Shown here in pieces: positions 33,025-40,693 of a stretch of 64,000 bases of DNA. The notes below the pieces were generated by a model that was not told the DNA's origin, ran no database searches, and saw only the letters and a list, made by a program, of their open reading frames with translations. This DNA comes from Tateyamaria sp. syn59 (GTDB lineage Bacteria > Pseudomonadota > Alphaproteobacteria > Rhodobacterales > Rhodobacteraceae): assembly GCF_007995245.1 (NCBI RefSeq), contig NZ_VCBA01000001.1:511730-575729 (forward strand), given 5' to 3'. A program made the translations under genes and the position numbers. Position 1 is the first letter of the stretch; the number at the start of each line of letters is the position of its first letter.

Positions 33025-33335
33025 GCAGGCTTCTGTTGCCAGGTGCCTGCGAACCCCGCCTTACGCGGCTAGGCGCAAGGGCTTAAAGTCGGTTCGACAA
33101 GGACTGCTTACGCAGCCATTGCAACCGGAGCACGATTGTCGTTTGCAATTGTACTGTTTTCGCCGGTAACGGTGGCAGACAGCCGAGACAAAGCAAACCC
33201 CTTTAGACGTCCGTCGATCCTGTTTCGGCCCCATGATCCCGCAAACGACAGAATGTTTGGTGGAGCCGCCGGGTACCGCCCCCGGGTCCGATCCGCTTAT
33301 TACGAGCGCGTTTATGTCCATAGTCCCGAAGGACA
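33025..33335 (-). ncRNA. ssrA: Transfer-messenger RNA, circularly permuted two-piece form
   Basis: tmRNA rescues stalled ribosomes and tags the peptide for proteolysis. The minus strand reads, in order: an acceptor piece ending GGCTCCACCA (3' end at 33258), a 25-base linker removed on maturation (33233-33257), and the coding piece starting GGGGCCGAAACAGGATCGAC at 33232. The tag frame at 33146-33108 encodes ANDNRAPVAMAA then TAA. Acceptor ends pair as GGGGCC with GGCTCC, giving the G3-U70 pair required by alanyl-tRNA synthetase. The coding piece ends with a hairpin GCAGGC/GCCTGC (33050-33025). Outer ends are estimates. Confidence 0.94.
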
Positions 33336-33340
33336 CCATG

Positions 33341-33369
33341 TAAATATGTCAGCCGCGCGCTTTTTGCAA
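33341..33369 (-). promoter_or_regulatory. Promoter of the tmRNA gene
   Basis: On the minus strand TTGCAA (33369-33364) and TATTTA (33346-33341) are 17 bases apart, placing the transcript start near 33334, just before the acceptor piece. Confidence 0.6.
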
Positions 33370-33452
33370 TCTGCGGGAGCCTCCGGCGGGGATTTTCTTG
33401 AAACAGGGAATATGCTGCCTCAGTGCATAAGCTTCGCCGTGTAGTGTATTGA

Positions 33453-33806
33453 TTAGAAAGGATTTGCAGCTATGAACCATGCGGCGAGCGCCGCTTCTAT
33501 TCCGCCAAATAGAAGCACTTTTTTCAATGGTGGTTTGTCCAATATCAGAGAAATGACCCGACCCGCAGCGGCACCCACAAAGGCGAAACCGATCATCGCG
33601 TAGGCCAATGGCGCATCTATCCAAATCGCAGCGATGCCCGCCACGACAAAGAGCCCACCGACGGAAGCGCGCATCTCGCTCAGTCCCATTGTGCTGTCTG
33701 TGGGTGCCAGGTCGAGGGCAGAGGCCGTGTAGCGCGGGGCCAGAAAGCCGAAAAGCCCGAATGCGATGGTCAGCAGGGCGGTGAAGATGTTCAGGATGTC
33801 AATCAT
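33453..33806 (-). CDS. Four-span membrane protein (DUF4345-like)
   Basis: A 117-residue protein with four predicted membrane helices: FTALLTIAFGLFGFLAPRY, SVGGLFVVAGIAAIW, AYAMIGFAFVGAAAGRVISL and KVLLFGGIEAALAAWFIA. G-L-S-E-M-R-A-S-V-G-G-L and G-A-A-A-G-R-V-I-S resemble DUF4345 family proteins, which have no known role. It follows the acyltransferase gene by 37 bases on the same strand and may be the last gene of the mtoX-side transcript. Confidence 0.75.
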   Translation of the reverse strand: MIDILNIFTALLTIAFGLFGFLAPRYTASALDLAPTDSTMGLSEMRASVGGLFVVAGIAAIWIDAPLAYAMIGFAFVGAAAGRVISLILDKPPLKKVLLFGGIEAALAAWFIAANPF

Positions 33807-33843
33807 GCGCGGCAGTTAGCGCCGGTGGCGCGGCGCGGCAAGG

Positions 33844-34536
33844 TCAGAAGTGGTCGCGGAGGGGGCGGTTCAATCGCTCTTCCAGATCCCGGTTGAACTC
33901 GGACAGCTCCATCTGCGGATCGAGGTCATCCACCGTCTTTATGTCGACGGAGATATGACGCCGGCCTTTGCTGCGCCCGATGAAGGTCCAGAAATAGTCG
34001 TAGCGGGCGGGTTGAAAGCGGCCGAGCCCGTCGATGCGGAGCAGCAGGACAGGTCGGTCGGGCCGCTTCTGCAGGATGTCGCGCGCGCCTGAGAGGTGTG
34101 GGGCGATGATTTCAGGGCCGACCTGCCGCGTGTGTCCGGCTGGAAAGAGCAGCACGCTTTCGCCGCGGTCGAGTGCCGCCAGGATGCGCGCCATGCTGCG
34201 CTCTTTTTGCGCCTGACGCTTTTCGGCGGGCCATGATTTGGGGGAACTGACATGGATGGCGCGGGCCACGAACATCGGAAACCACTGCATCCAGTTGTGG
34301 TATTCGCGGTAGTGCACCACCGGTCGGATGCGCTGGGTCGTGTAAAGGATGGCCGCGATCAGTGGCCCGTCGAAGCGGCTGACATGGGTGGCGAGGATCA
34401 GTGTTCCGTTTGAATCCTGCAGCAGGTGTTTGCCTGCGCAACTGACATTGTAGAAGAGCGAAAAATAGGTGCGCACGATGGCGAAAAAGAAGTGCCGCAG
34501 CCATTTGCCCAGCGTGTTGTCAATGAACCGAACCAT
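33844..34536 (-). CDS. Lysophospholipid acyltransferase-like protein
   Basis: A PlsC/LPLAT-type acyltransferase: the catalytic H-x4-D motif is T-H-V-S-R-F-D-G-P, with F-P-A-G-H-T-R-Q-V-G as the block III-like segment. It would acylate a lysophospholipid or related acceptor at the inner membrane. The start is uncertain. ATG 34536 (M-V-R-F-I-D-N-T) gives 230 residues, but the frame upstream to about 34620 (E-F-W-Y-E-C-D-D-V-Q) looks coding and contains no ATG; a GTG at 34548 or an unusual CTG at 34620 could serve. An ATG at 34728 would overlap the upstream gene by 119 bases and is not believed. Downstream of the mtoX-membrane protein pair. Confidence 0.75.
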   Translation of the reverse strand: MVRFIDNTLGKWLRHFFFAIVRTYFSLFYNVSCAGKHLLQDSNGTLILATHVSRFDGPLIAAILYTTQRIRPVVHYREYHNWMQWFPMFVARAIHVSSPKSWPAEKRQAQKERSMARILAALDRGESVLLFPAGHTRQVGPEIIAPHLSGARDILQKRPDRPVLLLRIDGLGRFQPARYDYFWTFIGRSKGRRHISVDIKTVDDLDPQMELSEFNRDLEERLNRPLRDHF

Positions 34537-34609
34537 GTCTTGGGGCACCTGAACGTCGTCGCACTCGTACCAGAATTCGCGATCCGGTGACGTTTGGTCA
34601 ATCGGTTTT

Positions 34610-35263
34610 TCAGAATGCAGTCCAGAGGCCGATGCCGCCGACAAGGATGAGGCTGAGCGCCCAGACGAGTTCCAGATCGAACCAGCCACGCTTGAGGAAA
34701 TTAAGGCCGAGCCAGCGGTGGACGGCATAGGCGACGGCGCCCCCTGATCCCATCATCGCGGCGGTGTGCAGGACGGCAACGGCGAGAGCGAGGGCGGTTG
34801 TCGCCATGAGCGCCGAGGCAGCGCGGTGGCCTGCGTCGAGTTCTTCGATGGCGCAGAGGCCGAGATATATAGGCACCAGCATCAGGGCTGCACCGTGTGC
34901 GAGGGCCACTAGGAACGACCAGAGCGTCAGCTTGTGCGGCGGGATGCGGGCGAGGAAGCGAGGGTGTTTGCGGGTGATGGCGAGGTAAAGGCCCATGCCG
35001 ATGACCAGAATGCCTGCGCCGATGCGGATCTGGCTTTCGAAGTCGATGAGCAGGGTCATCATAGAAAAGGGGAGCAGGATGCCGAGCATCGCTGCAAAAT
35101 GGCCCAAAGATAGCGCCCCAAGCGCGGGCCAAAGCGCGCTGCGACGACGCTCGAACAGGGCCGAGGAGACGGCGAGGGGCCAGCCCATGCCGGGGTTCAG
35201 ACCGTGGTAGAGGCCGGAGAGGATCACGGCGAGCCAGAGGCCCGCCGCGGTTGTCATGTCCAT
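34610..35263 (-). CDS. Polytopic membrane protein coupled to mtoX, unknown function
   Basis: A 217-residue protein with six predicted helices. The first ends in L-Y-H-G-L-N-P-G-M-G-W-P, the second contains L-S-L-G-H-F-A-A-M-L-G; paired His-containing helices of this kind occur in HupE/UreH/NicO metal-transport families, so a metal or small-solute transporter is possible, but I cannot place it in a family. Its ATG overlaps the stop of the mtoX-family gene (TGATG), so it is co-translated with it and likely supports methanethiol oxidation, for example by metal supply or export of a product. Confidence 0.75.
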   Translation of the reverse strand: MDMTTAAGLWLAVILSGLYHGLNPGMGWPLAVSSALFERRRSALWPALGALSLGHFAAMLGILLPFSMMTLLIDFESQIRIGAGILVIGMGLYLAITRKHPRFLARIPPHKLTLWSFLVALAHGAALMLVPIYLGLCAIEELDAGHRAASALMATTALALAVAVLHTAAMMGSGGAVAYAVHRWLGLNFLKRGWFDLELVWALSLILVGGIGLWTAF

Positions 35264-36666
35264 CAGCCCACCGACGGGTAGCAGAAGCTGTCGGTGGAAC
35301 AGTCGCCCCCCTCAAGCCGGATCTGGTGGCTGCGGTAGCCTCCGGGGAAGTCGATCCAGAAGTCGGGATCGAGGGCAAAGCCGCCATCCTCGCCCACGCG
35401 CGCCATGACCATCGCCGCCCCCCGGTCACCGGGGTAGAACTGGTCGTCCCAGGTGGAATAGAGCGAGTTGGTCCAGTAGACCCGCTTGCCGTCGCGGCTG
35501 ACCTCGACCATCTGCGGGCCGTAGCCGAACGCCTTGCCATTGGGGTGCTTGTGGTTGGCAACGATGCCGCCGATCTCGACCTTGCCGGCGAGCACCGGGT
35601 TCATCGGGTCGGATACGTCATATTGGTGCATCTCGCCCAGTCCCCAGCACGCGACGTAGAGGTACTTGTCATCGAGGCTGAGGTCGATGTCGGTCACCAG
35701 CGGCGGCACGGCGCCGAAGCCTTTGAGCAACTCGGGCAGATCGTCGGCATCCGCGGGCACGGGGTCAATGGTGATCGTCTTCTTGGCCTGCCACTCGCCA
35801 TCTTCGTCGCGCCACCAGGTGAAGATCGCGCCCTGCAGGTTGGTGGTGTCAACCACCACACCGCAGAAGCCGTATTCCTTGACCGGATCGTGGGCGGGCC
35901 GGATCTCCAGCGCCATCTGGTGATGCGCGCCAAGATCAATCGACTTCGTCACCTTGCGTCCACGCAGATCCCAGAAATGGATCGTGTGGCCGTATTTGTT
36001 CGACAGTAAATCCTCAGGCACCACGCCGTTTTCAAACTGCGGCGGCAGGCCCCACTCGGAACTCACCATGTAGTCACGCGGCAGGTTCCACCAGAAATCG
36101 TAGTGCTTGTCCTGAATGCCCCGGTCCATCTCGTAACGGCCAAGGATATCGAAGCTCTCGCAGTCCATGATGAAGATGCCGGGCGGGCCGTCGGTGCCAT
36201 CCTCGCCACCGCCACCCAGGGTCGAGACATAGATGCCTTCGGGGCCGCAATGGATTGTGTGGGGGCGGGAGTAACCCGTCTTGGCCATCAACTCTTCGGG
36301 TTCGATGATCTTGTGAATCTTGGCGTTCAGCGGCTCTTTCACATCAATGATGTAGATGCGCGAGGACCGGATGCCGGGAATGATGAGGTAGCGACGTTCC
36401 AGGAAGGCGTGGCCGGTGAGCGGCGACAGGGCCGAAGAGCAGGCGTTCCAGCCGAAATGGTGAAATTCGTCGCCGAGGTTCGGCACATAGAGTTCATGGA
36501 CGATCTGGCTGTAGGTCTTGCTTTCCGGGTCCACGTCCACAACGGCCAGACCGTCGGGTTTCGTGCCATCCGGGCTGAGCATCAGCGTAAAGGCCAGCTT
36601 TTCCACCGGCGCGTGGATCGCGTCATTGGGCGAGGGGTAAAATGTGGGGTCAGGTCTTAAATTCAT
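35263..36666 (-). CDS. mtoX: Selenium-binding protein 56 / methanethiol oxidase (MtoX) family
   Basis: The 467-residue beta-propeller protein matches the SELENBP1/MtoX family throughout: V-D-V-D-P-E-S-K-T-Y-S-Q-I-V-H, N-L-G-D-E-F-H-H-F-G-W-N-A-C-S-S, S-S-R-I-Y-I-I-D-V, Y-D-F-W-W, S-S-E-W-G-L-P, L-Y-V-A-C-W-G-L-G-E-M-H-Q-Y-D-V-S-D-P and the C-terminal E-G-G-D-C-S-T-D. MtoX is a copper enzyme turning methanethiol into formaldehyde, sulfide and peroxide. No signal peptide is seen, so it is predicted cytoplasmic, unlike the periplasmic Hyphomicrobium enzyme. AGGGAGGAAGCC precedes ATG 36666. With dmdA next door, methanethiol is the obvious substrate. Confidence 0.88.
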   Translation of the reverse strand: MNLRPDPTFYPSPNDAIHAPVEKLAFTLMLSPDGTKPDGLAVVDVDPESKTYSQIVHELYVPNLGDEFHHFGWNACSSALSPLTGHAFLERRYLIIPGIRSSRIYIIDVKEPLNAKIHKIIEPEELMAKTGYSRPHTIHCGPEGIYVSTLGGGGEDGTDGPPGIFIMDCESFDILGRYEMDRGIQDKHYDFWWNLPRDYMVSSEWGLPPQFENGVVPEDLLSNKYGHTIHFWDLRGRKVTKSIDLGAHHQMALEIRPAHDPVKEYGFCGVVVDTTNLQGAIFTWWRDEDGEWQAKKTITIDPVPADADDLPELLKGFGAVPPLVTDIDLSLDDKYLYVACWGLGEMHQYDVSDPMNPVLAGKVEIGGIVANHKHPNGKAFGYGPQMVEVSRDGKRVYWTNSLYSTWDDQFYPGDRGAAMVMARVGEDGGFALDPDFWIDFPGGYRSHQIRLEGGDCSTDSFCYPSVG

Positions 36667-36739
36667 GGCTTCCTCCCTGAAGCATATGTCTGTCGGTGCC
36701 CGGCCCCTCGGCTGCCTTTGCGACTTTTTCGGGGAGGGA

Positions 36740-37495
36740 TCAGGCGGTCTTGTGCTCCTTTTCTGCGGCCCGGTTTTCATGGGACTTGACGACAGAGTGC
36801 GCCAAGAGCCGCGTGTAGGCTTCTAGTTTGATGAGTGCCGCGTCGAGTTTCGGCGCATCCTGCGCTTCAACCGCGTTCGCGATGTCCGTGTGTAGTGCCA
36901 CGATCTCTTCCCGCGAGCGGGCGGTGAAGGTGATCATGTTCATGAGGGGCTGCATGGCCTCGACCGCGCCTGCAAGCTGGTAGCTGAGCACCTTGTTGCC
37001 CGCACCATCGACAAGCGCGCGGTGAAAGGTGACATCGGAGGCGCAGAAGGCTTCATCGGTGAGACCCGGTTGACCCTGGCGGTGGATTTCAGCCCGCATG
37101 GTGGCGAGTTGATCGGGTGTGCGCCGTTCTGCTGACAAAGGCGCGCAGGCCCGTTCGAGCGCGTAGCGTGCTTCGCAGGCGACGTCGAAGCTGACCGCGT
37201 TCATAGATAAAAGCAGGGTCGATGTCGTCACCTGCTGGGCATAGGCATCTTCAAACCGCAACCGGTTGACGAAAGCACCGCCCGATGCGCCGCGTTGCGT
37301 GCGGATCAGCGATTGCGCTGCGAGTCGCTTGAGCGCCTCGCGGACCGTCGGGCGGGAGACATCAAAATGGTCGGCAAGTTCGGATTCAGATGGCAACCGC
37401 TGATCGACAATCAGATCACCCGCGATGATCGCATCCCGGATTGCCTTGGCAATCTGGGCCGACAGGTCAACCGTGCTGTCGGGATCAATTCTCAT
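36740..37495 (-). CDS. GntR (FadR-type) transcriptional regulator
   Basis: A 251-residue regulator with an N-terminal winged helix (L-P-S-E-S-E-L-A-D-H-F-D-V-S-R-P-T-V-R-E-A-L-K-R-L) and an all-helical FCD ligand domain with the metal-site pattern D-V-T-F-H-R-A-L and H-T-D-I-A-N-A-V. It is divergent from the DUF2182-dmdA run and reads into mtoX 73 bases on, so it probably controls both sides; two tandem TTGT-N3-ACAT boxes lie in the gap. From memory, a GntR gene is also next to dmdA in Ruegeria pomeroyi. Ligand unknown; DMSP or an acryloyl/propionyl metabolite is a guess. Confidence 0.9.
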   Translation of the reverse strand: MRIDPDSTVDLSAQIAKAIRDAIIAGDLIVDQRLPSESELADHFDVSRPTVREALKRLAAQSLIRTQRGASGGAFVNRLRFEDAYAQQVTTSTLLLSMNAVSFDVACEARYALERACAPLSAERRTPDQLATMRAEIHRQGQPGLTDEAFCASDVTFHRALVDGAGNKVLSYQLAGAVEAMQPLMNMITFTARSREEIVALHTDIANAVEAQDAPKLDAALIKLEAYTRLLAHSVVKSHENRAAEKEHKTA

Positions 37496-37511
37496 GCGCG
37501 CACTTTTTCAT

Positions 37512-37537
37512 TTGTCATACATTTTATTGTCTGACAT
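37512..37537. promoter_or_regulatory. Tandem putative operator boxes for the GntR regulator
   Basis: TTGTCATACAT (37512-37522) and TTGTCTGACAT (37527-37537) are direct repeats 15 bases apart, each close to the FadR-type consensus T-N-G-T-N3-A-C-N-A. They lie 17 bases from the gntR start and 43 from the DUF2182 start. Confidence 0.55.
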
Positions 37538-37579
37538 TTAATCTGGCAAGCGTTGAGTCGTGTGCGTCGGGGAGGACAC

Positions 37580-38368
37580 ATGCCGCATCTCGTCAGATCA
37601 ACACTCTGGCTGGGGTTCTTTGGGGCCATACTGGTGGCGTGGTGGGTCATGTATGCCATGTCGGTCGACATGGATGTGGACCTGATCGGGCGGCCGGGCG
37701 AAATGGGCGCGCGCATGGCCGCCATGGACCCGCGCATGCCGATGTACATGCCGATGGCGAATTTCGGACCGCTTTTCGCGATGTGGGCGATCATGATGGC
37801 GGCGATGATGTTGCCGACGCTGGTGCCCACCTTGCGCAGCTATGAAGACCTGATGGTCAGTGCCAACGGCACGCGGGCCGGATGGTTGGGCGTGCTGGCG
37901 GGCTACTCGATCGTCTGGGTCGCCTTTGCGGCCCTGATCACAGGCGTACAGCTTGCGCTGCTCTTTGGCGGTGTGATCGACATGCTCGGCATATCCAAGA
38001 CCACCACATTTGCAGGCGCGCTTCTCATCGCCGTTGGTTTGTTTCAATTCACCCGAGCGAAGGAAATCTGCCATGGCGTCTGCCATAGCCCGATGACGTA
38101 TTTTCTTGGACACTGGCGCACCGGCTTTGCCGGTGGGCTGCGGATGGGGCTCGGCCTCGGCGCGTTTTGCGTGGGCTGCTGCTGGGGCTTCATGGCGCTT
38201 GGATTTGTCGGCGGCGTAATGAGCCTGCTCTGGATGGGCCTCGCCACGCTTTTCATGGTGATCGAAAAGCTGCCGCAGATCGGGCATGTTGTCACCAAAC
38301 CCATGGGGGTCCTGCTGACCCTTGCAGGGCTGGCCGTGCTGGCCTGGCCCTTTGTGAACGGAGGATAG
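37580..38368 (+). CDS. DUF2182 Met/Cys-rich integral membrane protein
   Basis: A 262-residue membrane protein of DUF2182 (predicted metal-binding). About seven helices. Residues 42-77 are strikingly Met-rich (M-D-P-R-M-P-M-Y-M-P-M and W-A-I-M-M-A-A-M-M-L-P), and Cys/His occur as E-I-C-H-G-V-C-H (C164, C168) and F-C-V-G-C-C-W (C197, C200, C201). Such Met and Cys ladders are typical of Cu(I) handling. ATG 37580 follows GGGGAGGAC. It is paired with a DUF1326 gene one base on, then DinB and dmdA; copper delivery to the neighbouring MtoX is my inference. Confidence 0.88.
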   Translation: MPHLVRSTLWLGFFGAILVAWWVMYAMSVDMDVDLIGRPGEMGARMAAMDPRMPMYMPMANFGPLFAMWAIMMAAMMLPTLVPTLRSYEDLMVSANGTRAGWLGVLAGYSIVWVAFAALITGVQLALLFGGVIDMLGISKTTTFAGALLIAVGLFQFTRAKEICHGVCHSPMTYFLGHWRTGFAGGLRMGLGLGAFCVGCCWGFMALGFVGGVMSLLWMGLATLFMVIEKLPQIGHVVTKPMGVLLTLAGLAVLAWPFVNGG

Positions 38369-38369
38369 A

Positions 38370-39077
38370 ATGGCCGTAAAGAAACGCCCCGACGCCGACA
38401 AGCTGCCGGTCAGCCAGCGCATCGACAGCCGCATGCCGAACCCCGGTCGCCGCCAGATGTCGCCCACCGAATGGGCCATCAAGGGCGAGCTGTTCCTCAA
38501 CTGCTCGTGCGAGGTGTTCTGCCCCTGCGTCGTCTCGCTGGGCGCACACCCGCCCACCGAAGGGCACTGCCACGCCTGGATGGCCATCGCCATCGACGAG
38601 GGGCACTACGAGGGCGAGGACCTGTCGGGCCTGAACGTGGGCCTGATGGTCGACATTCCGGGCCGTATGGGCGAGGGCGGCTGGCGCGTTGCGGCCTACG
38701 TGGACGAGCGGGCATCAGGCAAGGCTTACAACGGACTGCTGCAAATCTTCTCGGGCGCTGCCGGGGGCACAACAGGTCTCTTCACGATGCTGGTGAGCGA
38801 CATCGTCGGGGCCGAGCGGGAAAAGGTCGAGATCGTGCGCGAGGGCAAGAAGCGCGGACTATACATCGGGCGCAAGATCCAGGGCGAGATCGAGATGATC
38901 GACGGCAAGTCACCCGATCACCCGGTGATGATCTCGAACTCCAAATACTGGATGGGTCCGGACATCATCGCGGCGCGCGGCGTGAAATCCAAGGTGCGCG
39001 ACTATGGCCGCATCTGGGATTTTGGCGGCAAATCGGCCGAGATCTGCCCCATCGACTGGAAAGGCCCCAAGCCGTGA
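38370..39077 (+). CDS. DUF1326 Cys-rich protein
   Basis: A 235-residue soluble protein with the DUF1326 motif L-N-C-S-C-E-V-F-C-P-C (Cys 45, 47, 51, 53) after a polar N-terminus, then a beta-rich domain (H-C-H-A-W-M-A-I-A-I-D, Y-N-G-L-L-Q-I-F-S-G-A-A-G-G). No signal peptide. DUF1326 commonly sits next to DUF2182; no activity is established. Four closely spaced Cys could bind Cu(I) or zinc. The ATG lies inside the GAGGATAGA end of the DUF2182 gene, and its stop overlaps the next start (GTGA). Confidence 0.88.
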   Translation: MAVKKRPDADKLPVSQRIDSRMPNPGRRQMSPTEWAIKGELFLNCSCEVFCPCVVSLGAHPPTEGHCHAWMAIAIDEGHYEGEDLSGLNVGLMVDIPGRMGEGGWRVAAYVDERASGKAYNGLLQIFSGAAGGTTGLFTMLVSDIVGAEREKVEIVREGKKRGLYIGRKIQGEIEMIDGKSPDHPVMISNSKYWMGPDIIAARGVKSKVRDYGRIWDFGGKSAEICPIDWKGPKP

Positions 39078-39583
39078 TCGAGGCGGGTTATGCACGCACA
39101 ATGGCCCGTTACAACGCCTGGCAGAACCGCCAGTTGACGGAGATTCTGACCGGCGTGCCAGACGACGAGCTACGCAAGGACCGTGGCGCATTCTTTGGCT
39201 CAATCATGGAGACCTTGAACCACATCCTGTGGGGCGACACGATGTGGATGAGCCGGTTCAACTCGGACATTTCGCCCCCCTTGATCCCGTCCGACCAACA
39301 TAGGGAATTCACGCCCACCTTCGCGGTCTGGAGTGCCGAACGCTTCCGCATGGACGGGGCGATCCGACTTTGGGCCGACAGCCTCGATACCGTGGCGCTG
39401 AAAGGTCAACTGACGTGGTATTCCGGCATGACCAAGCGCGACCTCAGCGAACCGCTTGAGACCTGTGTGGTCCATATGTTCAACCACCAGACCCACCACA
39501 GGGGTCAGGTTCACGCCATGATGACGGCTGCCGGTCTGCCTGCGCCCGTCACTGATATCGTATTCATGCCAAAGGACGAGTGA
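39074..39583 (+). CDS. DinB-like metal-dependent protein
   Basis: A 169-residue four-helix protein of the DinB/YfiT superfamily. The three metal-binding His are visible: N-H-I-L-W-G-D near residue 54 and F-N-H-Q-T-H-H-R-G-Q near residues 139-144. DinB-like enzymes include thiol S-transferases that use bacillithiol, mycothiol or glutathione, so a role in handling methanethiol or formaldehyde is conceivable here but unproven. GTG start overlaps the DUF1326 stop, and its TGA overlaps the dmdA ATG. Confidence 0.86.
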   Translation: MIEAGYARTMARYNAWQNRQLTEILTGVPDDELRKDRGAFFGSIMETLNHILWGDTMWMSRFNSDISPPLIPSDQHREFTPTFAVWSAERFRMDGAIRLWADSLDTVALKGQLTWYSGMTKRDLSEPLETCVVHMFNHQTHHRGQVHAMMTAAGLPAPVTDIVFMPKDE

Positions 39584-40686
39584 TGGCCGTTATCTCCCCA
39601 TCGCGCCGCCTGCGCCGCACGCCGTTTTCGGACGGGGTCGAGGCGGCAGGCGTCAAAGCCTATACCGTGTACAACCGGATGCTGTTGCCCACGGTCTTTG
39701 AAAGTGTCGAGGCGGACTACCGCCATCTCAAGGACCATGTGCAGGTCTGGGACGTGTCCGTCGAACGCCAGGTCGAGTTGCGGGGGCCCGACGCGGGCCG
39801 CCTGATGCAGATGCTCACCCCGCGGGACCTGCGCCGGATGCTGCCGGGCCAGTGCTATTACGTGCCCATCGTTGATGAGACGGGCGGGATGCTGAACGAT
39901 CCTGTCGCCGTGAAGCTGAGCGAGGACCGCTGGTGGATCTCGATTGCCGACAGCGATTTGCTGTTGTGGGTCAAGGGCATTGCGAACGGCTATCGGCTGG
40001 ACGTGCTGGTCGACGAACCCGACGTGTCGCCGTTGGCCATTCAGGGGCCAAAGGCGGACGATCTGGTCGAGCGTGTCTTTGGTGAACGCGTCCGGGACAT
40101 CCGGTTCTTCCGCTTCGACATGTTCCAGTTCGAGGGGCACGACCTCGCCATCGCGCGGTCGGGATACTCCAAGCAGGGCGGGTTCGAGATCTATGTGCCG
40201 GACAGCGCGATCGGCATGCCGCTGTGGGATGCACTTTTTGATGCGGGTGATGACCTGCAGGTGCGCGCCGGTTGTCCCAACGGGATCGAGCGGATCGAGG
40301 CGGGGCTTTTGTCCTATGGCAACGACATGACCGACGACAACACACCTCATGAATGCGGGCTGGGCCGGTTTTGCGACACGCAGACGGCCATCGGCTGTAT
40401 CGGGCGCGACGCGCTCTTGCGTGTGTCGAAGGAAGGGCCGGTGCAACAGATCCGCGCCATCTCCATCCATGGCGAGCCTGTGCCGTCCTGCGACCGGCCC
40501 TGGCCATTGCTTGCCGGTGGCAAGCGCGTTGGGCAGGTAACCTCCGCCGCGTGGTCGCCCGACTTCAAGACCAACGTGGCCATCGGTATGGTGCGTATGA
40601 CTCACTGGGATCCGGGCACTGAGTTGGAGGTTGAGACCCTGGACGGCATGCGCCGGGCGACGGTGCAGGAGGCGTTCTGGTTGTGA
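39583..40686 (+). CDS. dmdA: Dimethylsulfoniopropionate demethylase DmdA
   Basis: DmdA, a GcvT-fold enzyme, moves a methyl group of DMSP to tetrahydrofolate, giving methylmercaptopropionate and 5-methyl-THF. The 367-residue protein agrees closely with the Ruegeria pomeroyi enzyme as I remember it: P-S-R-R-x-R-R-T-P-F-S at the start, G-V-E-A-A-G-V-K-x-Y-T-V-Y-N-x-M-L-L-P, HVQVWDV, QCYYVP, GGMLNDPVAVKL, VRDIRFFR, YSKQGGFEIYV, GCPNGIERIEAGLLSYGNDM and ECGLGRFC. These exceed general GcvT similarity. The ATG overlaps the DinB stop. acuI follows, as in R. pomeroyi. dmdB, dmdC and dmdD are not in the window. Confidence 0.95.
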   Translation: MAVISPSRRLRRTPFSDGVEAAGVKAYTVYNRMLLPTVFESVEADYRHLKDHVQVWDVSVERQVELRGPDAGRLMQMLTPRDLRRMLPGQCYYVPIVDETGGMLNDPVAVKLSEDRWWISIADSDLLLWVKGIANGYRLDVLVDEPDVSPLAIQGPKADDLVERVFGERVRDIRFFRFDMFQFEGHDLAIARSGYSKQGGFEIYVPDSAIGMPLWDALFDAGDDLQVRAGCPNGIERIEAGLLSYGNDMTDDNTPHECGLGRFCDTQTAIGCIGRDALLRVSKEGPVQQIRAISIHGEPVPSCDRPWPLLAGGKRVGQVTSAAWSPDFKTNVAIGMVRMTHWDPGTELEVETLDGMRRATVQEAFWL

Positions 40687-40693
40687 CGTCGGA

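Noticed and set aside
33061-33624. Small reading frames in the tmRNA region on both strands
   Set aside because: The bases are explained by the tmRNA and its promoter; the translated sequences show no domain, except the 12-residue tag inside the RNA.
34537-34728. Acyltransferase start at ATG 34728
   Set aside because: It would overlap the upstream gene by 119 bases and its first 35 residues are Ser/Ala-rich shadow sequence.
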